Of a stretch of 64,000 nt of DNA, positions 55,077 through 62,857 are shown one piece after another. The notes under the pieces are model-generated. The model made no database searches and was not told the origin of the DNA. It saw nothing but the letters and a program-made list of their open reading frames with translations. The position numbers and the translations under genes are program-made. Positions within the stretch are counted from its first letter, which is position 1. Every line of letters begins with the position of its first letter. The stretch covers positions 104,958 through 168,957 of the forward strand of contig JAHWKW010000001.1 of the NCBI GenBank assembly GCA_019347675.1. Reading direction: 5' to 3'. This stretch comes from Actinomycetota bacterium. Its GTDB lineage: Bacteria > Actinomycetota > Nitriliruptoria > Nitriliruptorales > JAHWKO01.

Positions 55077-56152
55077 GCGGGGCGGCACCGGATCAAGCCG
55101 CGGCACTCGAGTGCCGCGGTGTGGTGGTGTCCTACGGCGACACCCGGGTCCTGGACGAACTCGACCTCACGGTCGGCCGAGGCGAGGCGATCGCGCTGCT
55201 CGGACCGTCCGGCTCGGGCAAGACCACCCTGCTGTACGCGGTCGCAGGGTTCGTCGCCCCGACCGCGGGGAGCCTGCGTATCGCTGGTGAAGAGGTCGCC
55301 GGACCCGGTCGGCACCGACCGCCCGAACGCCGCCGCGTCGGGGTGGTGTTCCAGCACTACGCCTTGTGGCCGCACCTGACCGCTCTGGAGACCGTCGCCT
55401 ACCCGCTGCGGCGCCGCGGGGTCGCCCCCGCCGACGCCGAGCGGCAGGCCCGCGCACTCCTCGACCGCCTGGCGATCGCGGCGCTGGCCGACCGCCACCC
55501 CGCCGAGCTGTCCGGTGGACAGCAGCAGCGCGTCGGGCTGGCACGGGCGCTGGCCTGCGATGCGGGGCTGTACCTGTTCGACGAGCCGACGGCACACCTC
55601 GACACGCCGCTGCGGGCAGCCTTGCAGGAGGAGGTGGCCGAACGCCGCCAGGAGGCCGAAGCGGCGGCGCTGTACGCCACCCACGACGCGGCGGAGGCGC
55701 TGGCGGTCGCCGACCGGGTGGCGCTGTTGCGCGACGGGCGGCTGGTGCAGATCGGCACGCCGCAGCAGGTGTACGAGCAGCCGGTCGACCTGTGGGCCGC
55801 GGAGCTCACCGGCCCGGCGGCGGTCCTGCAGGTCGACACGGTCGGCCGCGACGATGCAGCGCGCGTCCGCCTCGGTGACGTCGAGGTCGACGTCGCCGTC
55901 GACGGGGCCACCGACGGGGTCACCGACGGGGCGCTCCGCGCGTTGGTCCGACCCGAGTGGACCACGCTGGGCGGGCCACTGCCCGGGGTGGTCCGCCGGG
56001 CGTGGTACCGCGGCGCCTACACCGACTACCGCGTGGAGACCGCCGCCGGGGACGTCACGGTGAGGCTGCCTGGCCCGCCGGTGGCACGCGCCGGCGAGCG
56101 GGTGGGCTGGCGCCTCGACCGTGTGTGGGTCCTGCGCTCGAGCGTGCGGTAG
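55073..56152 (+). CDS. Fe(III)/spermidine-type ABC transporter ATP-binding protein (FbpC/PotA-like)
   Basis: 359 residues: Walker A GPSGSGKTT, Q-loop VFQHYALWPHL, signature LSGGQQQRVGLARAL, Walker B LYLFDEPTAHLD, H-loop ATHDAAEAL, then a TOBE-type C-terminal domain (250-355). Completes the importer 52427-56152. GTG start in GTGA overlap. It converges on the CooC-like pair. Confidence 0.93.
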   Translation: MSGAAPDQAAALECRGVVVSYGDTRVLDELDLTVGRGEAIALLGPSGSGKTTLLYAVAGFVAPTAGSLRIAGEEVAGPGRHRPPERRRVGVVFQHYALWPHLTALETVAYPLRRRGVAPADAERQARALLDRLAIAALADRHPAELSGGQQQRVGLARALACDAGLYLFDEPTAHLDTPLRAALQEEVAERRQEAEAAALYATHDAAEALAVADRVALLRDGRLVQIGTPQQVYEQPVDLWAAELTGPAAVLQVDTVGRDDAARVRLGDVEVDVAVDGATDGVTDGALRALVRPEWTTLGGPLPGVVRRAWYRGAYTDYRVETAAGDVTVRLPGPPVARAGERVGWRLDRVWVLRSSVR

Positions 56153-56180
56153 CCCGGTCGGCGCCTGTCGGCGGCTGGCC

Positions 56181-56936
56181 TCACGCGCCGCTGACCGCGT
56201 GGTTGCCACCGGCCAGCGTCTCGGCGAGGCCGGCCAGGGCCCGCACGGCCGGGGCGTGCGGGTCGAGGTCGATCGGTGCCACACCCTCACGGTCGGCGGT
56301 GATGATCACCGGGTCGTCGGGGACCACGACCAGCTGGTGGCGGCCACCGAAGGCATCGCGGATCCGGGCGAGGTCCTCGTCGTCTCGGACCCGGTTCGCG
56401 ACCACCACCACGGTCCCCAGCTGCTTGTCGCCTGCCAGGTCCGCGGCGCGGGTGCCCACCTCGATCGATTTGGGGTTGGGCTCGACGACGACCAGGACCG
56501 TGTCGACGTACCCGGCGCTCATCCGGCTGAGCGTTCCGATGCCGGCCTCGAAGTCAGCGACGACCGTGCGGCCGTTGGCCTCGACCTGGCCGAGCAACTG
56601 CTCGGCGTTCAGGCCGCATCAGGGGCAGCCGGAGACCGGGTTGTCGATGCGGTGCACCACCGTGAGCCGGACGCCATCCGGGGCGTCGGAGCCGAACCGG
56701 GCCAGCATCTCGTCGGGTTCGGTGGCGTGCGCCTCGGTGCCCTGATCCACGGCCTGACGCAGCGACACCAGCCGCTCGGTCTCGTCCTCGCCGACACCCA
56801 GGGACAGTCCGAGGTTGGCGTTGGCGTCGCAGTCCAGTGCCACGACCGGTCGGCCGCCACGGGCCAGAGTGCGCGCCACGATCGCGGACGTGGTCGTCTT
56901 GCCCGAGCCGCCCTTGCCGACGACGGCGATCTTCAC
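56181..56936 (-). CDS. CooC-like P-loop ATPase 3 with in-frame TGA in C-P-U-C, predicted selenoprotein (Sec106)
   Basis: 251 residues if the single internal TGA (complement of 56619-56621) is read as Sec. GTG start (complement of 56934-56936), Walker A GKGGSGKT at 7-14, DCDANANLG, then G-C104-P105-U106-C107-G, DFEAGIGTLSRM, VVEPNPKS and VANRVRDDED to the stop. Both halves keep full CooC similarity and codon use in one frame, so neither frameshift nor decay is indicated. The position lies within the CxC metal-binding loop of the two other paralogs. Downstream of the TGA is a hairpin with GCCGAGC, loop AGTT, GCTCGGC (complement of 56589-56606) and flanking CCTG/CAGG, loop 19 bases after the TGA, with G among the first two loop bases, as bacterial SECIS rules require. 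Its GTG overlaps the stop of CooC-like 4. Confidence 0.75.
56585..56613 (-). promoter_or_regulatory. Candidate bacterial SECIS hairpin in the CooC-like 3 message
   Basis: On the minus strand: CCTG-AAC-GCCGAGC-AGTT-GCTCGGC-CAGG. Upper stem of seven pairs, four-base loop beginning A-G, bulged AAC, lower stem of four pairs. The loop starts 19 bases after the TGA. Confidence 0.6.
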
Positions 56937-57688
56937 GTGGGTCCCTCCTGGGTCCGCAGCCGCTCCACCAACGACCTTACCGCCGCCACCGCGGGGCAGT
57001 CCGGGACGTCCTCGACCGGGGCGCGGCCGTGCTGCTCGGCGCCGAGGAGGGCTTCGTCCCACGGCACCGCGGCGATGACCTCCAGCTCGGTGCGCTGGGT
57101 GATCCGCTCAGCGTCGGCGTCGCCGCGGACCTTGTTGGCGACCGCCACGACCCGCGGGGCGTCCTCGCCGCGCCCCAGGCGCGCCAGGCGCCGCGCTGAC
57201 AGCAACGACTTGGCGGTGGGCTCCACCACGACCAGCACCGTGCGGGCGAACCCACCCCACCCGAAGAACGGCTGGCGGGTGCCGCCGGGCAGGTCCCCGA
57301 TCAGGTGCCAGTCACCGTCGCTGAGGCGCTCAGCGATCTCGCGGAACGCGAACTGCGAGCGGACCAGGGTGCTGGAGTGGCCGCGGAGCTTGCCCAGCTG
57401 CAACAGCCGCACGCCGTCGGGGCCGGTCGCGGCGTACCGCTCCACCGCCTCGGCGGGGGACAGGTCGCCGCGCAGGACGTAGCGGGGCCCGCCTTCCGGA
57501 CCTTCCACCACCGCCTCATCGGGGATGCCCGCCTCCGCGACGTCCATCCCCAGCGACAGTGCCAGGCCCGGCATGGGATCCGAATCCAGGACCAGCACCG
57601 GATCGCCCCGGCGGGCCAGCAAACGCGCGAACGTCCCGGCGATGGCCGACTTGCCCGACCCGCCCTTCCCGACGAACGCGATCCGCAT
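56933..57688 (-). CDS. CooC-like P-loop ATPase 4, without the metal-binding cysteines
   Basis: 251 residues. Walker A GKGGSGKS, LDSDPMPGLALSLG, then LLQLGKLRGHSSTLVRSQFAFREI in place of the Cys motif, DLPGGTRQPFFGW, VVEPTAKSLLSARR and VANKVRGDAD. The whole loop that carries CxC in the paralogs is replaced, so it may be a non-metal partner or act on a different cofactor. The ATG at 57688 follows a long unused frame; the last bases overlap CooC-like 3 by GTGA, giving a coupled pair that could form a heterodimer. Confidence 0.82.
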   Translation of the reverse strand: MRIAFVGKGGSGKSAIAGTFARLLARRGDPVLVLDSDPMPGLALSLGMDVAEAGIPDEAVVEGPEGGPRYVLRGDLSPAEAVERYAATGPDGVRLLQLGKLRGHSSTLVRSQFAFREIAERLSDGDWHLIGDLPGGTRQPFFGWGGFARTVLVVVEPTAKSLLSARRLARLGRGEDAPRVVAVANKVRGDADAERITQRTELEVIAAVPWDEALLGAEQHGRAPVEDVPDCPAVAAVRSLVERLRTQEGPT

Positions 57689-57768
57689 GGCGGGCACGGT
57701 ACCTGTCGTGGCGACTGCCACACCGTTCGCCGGCGCGCGCACCCGGTCGGTAACTGCCATGATGCGCG

Positions 57769-59694
57769 GTGATGTACACGACCTGGCGTGCACTTGGCCC
57801 CAGAGGCAGCGATCCCTCCGCCCGCGTCTCGCGCGAACTTGCCGGGCGCGTGTGGCGGCTGGCCCGGCCCTACGGCGGCCACCTGGCGGGCCTGCTGGCG
57901 ACGATCGCGCTCACCGCGGTCCTCGGCGCGGTGCCACCGCTGCTGTACCGCGCCATCATCGATGACGCCATCGGCGACCAGCGGCTGGGGTTGCTCACCG
58001 TCCTGGCGGTGGCGGTGCTGATGGTCGCGGCGGCGGCGGCCACGAGCCAGATCGCGACCCGCTGGTTCTCCTCGCACCTGGGCGAGCGGGTGATCTTCGA
58101 CCTGCGCGTGACGCTGTTCGAGCACGTCCAGCGCATGCCGTTCGCGTTCTTCACGCGCACGCAGACCGGCGCGCTGATCAGCCGCCTGACCAGCGACCTG
58201 GTCGGCGGCCACCGGGCGTTCACCGAGACGATCAGCTCGGTTGGCCAGACGGTCCTCGGCGTGGCGGTCACCGTGGTCGCCATGCTGCTGCTCGACGTCC
58301 GGTTGACGCTGATGGCGTTGGCGATCGCCCCGCTGTTCGTGGTCGTGACCCGCCGGATGCGCGGCCAGCTGCACCGGCTCCTCGGCGAGAAGCTCGAGGC
58401 GGAGGCCGCCATGGCGACCGACATGACCGAGCGCTTCCAGGTGGGCGGGGCGCTCCTGGTCAAGCTTCTCGGGCGACCCCACCGCGAGGTCGCCGGGTTC
58501 GCCGGTCGCGCCCGCCGGGTCCGTGATCTCGGCGTCGAGACGGCGGTGTACAGCCGCATGTTCCACGTCGGGTTTGCGCTGGTCGCCGCCGTGGGCACCG
58601 GCCTGGTCTACTGGGTCGGTGGTCGAGCGGTGATCGCAGGGTCCCTGTCGCTGGGCACGATCGTGGCGTTCAGCGCCTACCTCACGCAGCTGTACACCCC
58701 GCTGACGATGCTGGCCAACGCCCGCGTGGACCTGGCCACGGCGTTGGTGTCGTTCCAGCGGGTGTTCGAGGTGCTCGACTTCCCGGCGGCGATCGTCGAG
58801 CGGCCCGGCGCTGTCGCGCTGCCCCAACCGCGTGGCCACGTCGAGTTCGACCGGGTGTGGTTCCGCTATCCGGCCGCTGCGGAGGTGACGCTGCCGTCCC
58901 TGGCGGGGGCCCACATCGAGAGCGACGGCGACCGCCGGTGGGTCTTGTGTGACGTGTCGTTCACGATCGATCCCGGCCACACGGTCGCGCTGGTCGGACC
59001 GTCGGGTGTGGGAAAGACCACCACCGCGATGCTCCTGGCCCGCCTCTACGACGTCACCGACGGGGTGGTGCGCATCGACGGCCACGACGTCCGCGAAGTG
59101 ACCCGCGACAGCCTCGCCGCGGCCGTGGGTGTGGTGGCCCAGGATCCGCACCTGTTCCACGACACCGTCCGCAGCAACCTGCTGTACGCCAAGCCCGACG
59201 CCACGGAGCAGGAGCTGATCGATGCGGCGCGCGCAGCGCAGATCCACGATCAGGTGGCCGCGCTGCCCGACGGGTACGACACCGTGGTCGGTCAGCGGGG
59301 GTACCGCTTCTCCGGAGGCGAGAAACAGCGCCTGGCGATCGCCCGCCTGTTGCTGCAGGACCCGGCGGTGGTCATCCTCGACGAAGCGACGGCTCACCTC
59401 GATTCCGAGTCGGAACGGCTGGTGCAGCGCGCGCTCGCGGAGGCGCTGGCTGGCCGTTCCAGCCTGGTGATCGCCCACCGGTTGTCGACGGTGGTCGCTG
59501 CGGACGTCCTCCTGGTCCTGCAAGCCGGTCACATCGCCGAGCGCGGCACCCACCAGGAGCTCATGGCTGCCGGCGGTGTGTACGCGGAGCTGTACAGGAG
59601 CCAGTTCCGAGCAGGTTCGCTTGGGCGCCCGGCCACGGGCGGGGCCAACCACGCCCCGCTGGTGACCAGCCACTCGACCGTGGAGGACAGATGA
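57769..59694 (+). CDS. ABC transporter ATP-binding/permease (exporter half-transporter)
   Basis: 641 residues: six transmembrane helices in the first 330 residues (type IV exporter domain, with RMPFAFFTRTQTGALISRLTSD coupling region), then the ATPase with Walker A GPSGVGKTT, signature FSGGEKQRLAIARLL, Walker B VVILDEATAHLD and H-loop AHRLSTV. Substrate unknown; probably a homodimer. The GTG at 57769 and the ATG at 57772 are adjacent candidate starts. Divergent from the CooC-like pair; coupled to the next gene. Confidence 0.9.
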   Translation: MMYTTWRALGPRGSDPSARVSRELAGRVWRLARPYGGHLAGLLATIALTAVLGAVPPLLYRAIIDDAIGDQRLGLLTVLAVAVLMVAAAAATSQIATRWFSSHLGERVIFDLRVTLFEHVQRMPFAFFTRTQTGALISRLTSDLVGGHRAFTETISSVGQTVLGVAVTVVAMLLLDVRLTLMALAIAPLFVVVTRRMRGQLHRLLGEKLEAEAAMATDMTERFQVGGALLVKLLGRPHREVAGFAGRARRVRDLGVETAVYSRMFHVGFALVAAVGTGLVYWVGGRAVIAGSLSLGTIVAFSAYLTQLYTPLTMLANARVDLATALVSFQRVFEVLDFPAAIVERPGAVALPQPRGHVEFDRVWFRYPAAAEVTLPSLAGAHIESDGDRRWVLCDVSFTIDPGHTVALVGPSGVGKTTTAMLLARLYDVTDGVVRIDGHDVREVTRDSLAAAVGVVAQDPHLFHDTVRSNLLYAKPDATEQELIDAARAAQIHDQVAALPDGYDTVVGQRGYRFSGGEKQRLAIARLLLQDPAVVILDEATAHLDSESERLVQRALAEALAGRSSLVIAHRLSTVVAADVLLVLQAGHIAERGTHQELMAAGGVYAELYRSQFRAGSLGRPATGGANHAPLVTSHSTVEDR

Positions 59695-60269
59695 TGCCCG
59701 AGATCCTGACGCCGTTGCGTGTTGGCATCGCTGCGGCCGTGGTGCTGGCCCTGGCCGTGGGCGCGTGGGCTGCGGGACTGACCACGACCGGCCGGACGGT
59801 GGCCGGCCCCCGTCAAGCGCCTCTTGCCGCCCCGACCGCCACGCCCACCCCTCAGACCACCGGCGAGGACTTCGCGGCGATCTGGCGCGAGATCAGCTCC
59901 TTCGAAGCGTTCCTGTACTCCCAGCCCAGCCCCGAACTGGTCGACGAGATCTACACCGAGGACTGCTTCTGCAACGCGGTACTCCGCGACCGGCTGGAGG
60001 AGATGCGCGCGCGTGATCGCCGGTACGTCTGGGACGGCGACGAGGTGATCGACGTCGAGGTCCGCGACCAGCCCGCTCCCGACCAGGTCGTGCTCGCGGT
60101 GACGCTCCGCCTGGGGGCCCGCCAGCTCGTCGAGAACGACGCGGTGATCGACGAGCGCCCCGCCGGACCGCCGTTCGTCCGGGTCGTGCGGCTACAGCGT
60201 GGTCCGGACGAGCGTTGGCGCATGGCGCGGCTGCTGGGCGTCGAACCCGGCCCGGGCGCGTCGCCGTAA
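59691..60269 (+). CDS. Secreted or membrane-anchored unknown protein (IMS/nuclear-transport-factor-like)
   Basis: 192 residues: N-terminal hydrophobic segment (about 10-29), Thr/Pro/Ala linker, and a small domain (60-190) with EIYTEDCFCNAVLRDRLEEMRARDRRYVWDGDEVIDVEVRD resembling NTF2/IMS-type folds. Two Cys close together (DCFC). ATG 59691 overlaps the exporter stop (ATGA), so it likely serves the exporter. Confidence 0.68.
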   Translation: MMPEILTPLRVGIAAAVVLALAVGAWAAGLTTTGRTVAGPRQAPLAAPTATPTPQTTGEDFAAIWREISSFEAFLYSQPSPELVDEIYTEDCFCNAVLRDRLEEMRARDRRYVWDGDEVIDVEVRDQPAPDQVVLAVTLRLGARQLVENDAVIDERPAGPPFVRVVRLQRGPDERWRMARLLGVEPGPGASP

Positions 60270-60298
60270 CCGCGCCAGCGACCCGGGCGATCCGACGC

Positions 60299-60967
60299 TT
60301 AGCGCAGGGTCTCGTGGATCAGCTCGGCGACGCGGCGACCGACGCCCGGTACCTCGGTCAGCTCGTCGACGCTGGCGTCGCGGATAGCCTCCACCGACCC
60401 GAAGTGCTCGATCAGCGCCTTCTGCTTGGCGTGGCCGACGCCGCTGACCTGCCGCAGCTTCTCGTCCAGCGGCCCGCCGTTGCCGCCACGGACCCCTGCC
60501 GTGTCGGCGCGTTGACGCCCACGGGGCTGCTGGCGGCTGGGCGCTTCCTCGGCTGCTGGCTCGGTCCCACCGCCGGCCGTCGAGGGGGCCTCGCGAGCAG
60601 GGCTCCGCCGGTCACCCGACGACGGCGTTCCCTGCCACCCGGTCGACGGCCTGTTCCGCGCCTCGTCGGCGCGGAGTTGGTCGCTGGCTCGCTGCAGGTC
60701 GTCGCCGACCCGGGAGCTCACGTCCGGTCCCCGCCCGCTCCGACCCTGTCGGCCAGGGGCGGACCAGGTCTCGCCCGACTCGCGCTGGGACTGCTGGCTC
60801 GGCGTCCGGCCGCCCATCCCCGGCGGGCCCTGCCACCCTGTGGACGGCCGGTACCCCCGTTCTGCGTGGGCCTGTTCAGTGGCGCGCCGGATCTCGTTCT
60901 GGGCCTCGCGTTCAAGGTCCTCACGCGACTGGCCGCCACCGAGAATTCGCTTGAAGAAGTCGAACAT
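60299..60967 (-). CDS. Helix-hairpin-helix protein with disordered central region
   Basis: 222 residues from ATG 60967 (AGGAGG upstream). N-terminal amphipathic segment MFDFFKRILGGG, a Gln/Arg/Ser/Pro-rich unstructured region with the duplicated RPSTGWQG motif, and a C-terminal UvrC-like helix-hairpin-helix pair (LRQVSGVGHAKQKALIEHFGSVEAIRDASVDEL and VPGVGRRVAELIHE). Likely binds DNA non-specifically; DNA-repair or nucleoid role is inference. Confidence 0.75.
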   Translation of the reverse strand: MFDFFKRILGGGQSREDLEREAQNEIRRATEQAHAERGYRPSTGWQGPPGMGGRTPSQQSQRESGETWSAPGRQGRSGRGPDVSSRVGDDLQRASDQLRADEARNRPSTGWQGTPSSGDRRSPAREAPSTAGGGTEPAAEEAPSRQQPRGRQRADTAGVRGGNGGPLDEKLRQVSGVGHAKQKALIEHFGSVEAIRDASVDELTEVPGVGRRVAELIHETLR

Positions 60968-61023
60968 ACGCACACCTCCTACGAGGAGGGTAGCGCTCGG
61001 TCGGTGTGAGGCCCCACCGCTTT

Positions 61024-61881
61024 TCACCGGCCAAGGCGCGGGTCCAGAAGATCGTTGAGTTCGTCACCGAGCAGGTTGATCCCGACGATCGTGATCACGA
61101 TCGCCACACCCGGGAAGAGCGCCATCCACCAGGCAGTGCGCAGAAACCGCTGTGCGTCACTTGCCAGCGAACCGAGGCTGACGACCTGCGGATCACCGAG
61201 CCCAACAAAACCGAGGCCCGCTTCGATCAGGATGGCGCTGGACGCCACCACCGACAGCATCACGACGGTGGGCGGCAGCGCGTTGGGGAGCACGTGGCGG
61301 AGCACGATCCGTCGGTGTGAACCCCCCAGCGACCGGGCGGCGTCGACGAACTCGCGTTCGCGCAGCGTGTAGGTCTCCGCGCGGACGATCCGTGCGGTCC
61401 ACGTCCACGACGTCAGACCCAGCAGCAGGATCAGGTGGTCCATCCCCGGGCCCCACAGCGCGATCACCACCACGGCGAGGAAGAAGCGGGGCACCACCTG
61501 CACCAACTCGGTGACGCGCATCAGCGCATCGTCGACGAGCCCGCCGACGTACCCGGTCACCCCGCCCACCGTCACCCCGACCACGCCGGCGACCAGCGCG
61601 ACCGCGATCGCGACGAGGAGTGAGGTGCGCAGGCCGTGCACCACGGCCGTGAACAGGTCCCGACCGAGGTCGTCGGTGCCCAGCAGGTGCGCGGCGGAAG
61701 GCGGTTGCAGGGCCGGGGCGACCGACGCGAACGGATCCCCCGGGGCGAGCCAGCCGGCGGCGGCGGCCACGACGACGACCGTGGCGGTCAGGCCCGCACC
61801 GACCGCCCCGCCAGGGCTGCGAACCAGCCGTCGCAGGCGCACAGGACCGAGCGCGACCACCGTCGCGGGTCCGTCGGTCAC
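61024..61881 (-). CDS. DppC-type ABC transporter permease
   Basis: 285 residues: GTDDLGRDLFTAVVHGLRTSLL, EREFVDAARSLGGSHRRIVLRHVLPNALPP and GLGDPQVVSLG identify DppC/OppC. GTG start seven bases after the DppB-like gene. Last gene visible of this minus-strand importer; no ATPases. Confidence 0.88.
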   Translation of the reverse strand: MTDGPATVVALGPVRLRRLVRSPGGAVGAGLTATVVVVAAAAGWLAPGDPFASVAPALQPPSAAHLLGTDDLGRDLFTAVVHGLRTSLLVAIAVALVAGVVGVTVGGVTGYVGGLVDDALMRVTELVQVVPRFFLAVVVIALWGPGMDHLILLLGLTSWTWTARIVRAETYTLREREFVDAARSLGGSHRRIVLRHVLPNALPPTVVMLSVVASSAILIEAGLGFVGLGDPQVVSLGSLASDAQRFLRTAWWMALFPGVAIVITIVGINLLGDELNDLLDPRLGR

Positions 61882-61888
61882 GGTCGCG

Positions 61889-62851
61889 TCACTGGTAGCG
61901 GATCCTCGGGTCCAGCCAGCCGTAGAGCAGGTCGGTCACGAGGTTGACCACCACCACCCCGAGCGACACGACCAGGAAGATCCCCAGCAGCACCGGGTAA
62001 TCACGGGTCTGGGCGGAGCCCAACAGCAGGCGGCCCAGACCCGGCCACGCGAACACGATCTCGACCAGGACGGCCCCCGCGAAGAACATCCCGACCCGTC
62101 CTCCCAGCACGGTGATCAGCGGCAGCAGCGCCGTCCGCAGGGCGTGGCGCGTCACGCGGCGCTCGGACAGTCCCCTGGCGCGGGCGGCGCGGATGTACTC
62201 GCCACGGCCCGCCTCGATCAGGCCTGTCCGGGCCAACCGGGTGGTGAGCGCGACCTCGGATGCGGCCAGCACCAGGGCGGGCAACGCCAAGTGATGCACG
62301 ACGTCGAGGAGGCTCCCGATGCCCGTCAGCGACCGGCGGGCGTCGGTCATCCCCTGGATGGGGAACAGGTCGGCGCCGAACGCAAGCGAGATCAGTGCCA
62401 GTTGAGCGAGCCAGAACGACGGGGTCGCGTACCCGCAGATCGCGCCGACCCGCAGCGTGACGTCGGCCGGACGGCCCGGCCGTCGCCCAGCCACCGTCCC
62501 CATCGCCACCCCGACCATGCTGGACACAATCAGCGCGGTCGCGGACAGCAGTATGGTTGCCGGGAGCCGCTCGGCCACGATCGATGCTGCCGGCCGCCCC
62601 GTCGTGAAGGAGGTGCCCAGGTCCCCGCGGGCCACGTTGCCCAGGTACGTCACCAGCTGCACCGGCAAAGGTCGATCGAGACCGAACTTGGCCCGCATCT
62701 CGGCGTAGTACGCCGTGTCGCCGTACTGCCCGGCCAGCGCCAGGATCGGATCGCCGGGCGCCAGGTGGATCAGGACGAACGTCATGACGACGATCGCCGC
62801 CACGGTCACCGGTACCTGCCCCAGTCGCCGCAGCAGGTACCGCGGGTCCAT
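61889..62851 (-). CDS. DppB-type ABC transporter permease
   Basis: 320 residues, six transmembrane helices, TFVLIHLAPGDPILALAGQYGD start, GDLGTSFTTGRPAASIV and EYIRAARARGLSERRVTRHALRTALLPLI motif. ATG start; six bases from the substrate-binding gene. The two importers in the window are divergent from each other in sequence. Confidence 0.88.
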   Translation of the reverse strand: MDPRYLLRRLGQVPVTVAAIVVMTFVLIHLAPGDPILALAGQYGDTAYYAEMRAKFGLDRPLPVQLVTYLGNVARGDLGTSFTTGRPAASIVAERLPATILLSATALIVSSMVGVAMGTVAGRRPGRPADVTLRVGAICGYATPSFWLAQLALISLAFGADLFPIQGMTDARRSLTGIGSLLDVVHHLALPALVLAASEVALTTRLARTGLIEAGRGEYIRAARARGLSERRVTRHALRTALLPLITVLGGRVGMFFAGAVLVEIVFAWPGLGRLLLGSAQTRDYPVLLGIFLVVSLGVVVVNLVTDLLYGWLDPRIRYQ

Positions 62852-62857
62852 CCTGGT

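Noticed and set aside
56181..56936. Two separate genes or a pseudogene instead of one selenoprotein
   Set aside because: Both parts align to consecutive segments of one CooC-like fold in the same frame; the downstream part has no ribosome site or start near its beginning, and there is no other lesion.
57301..59673. 790-codon minus-strand frame over the ABC exporter
   Set aside because: Antisense shadow; its end reads out of frame through CooC-like 4.
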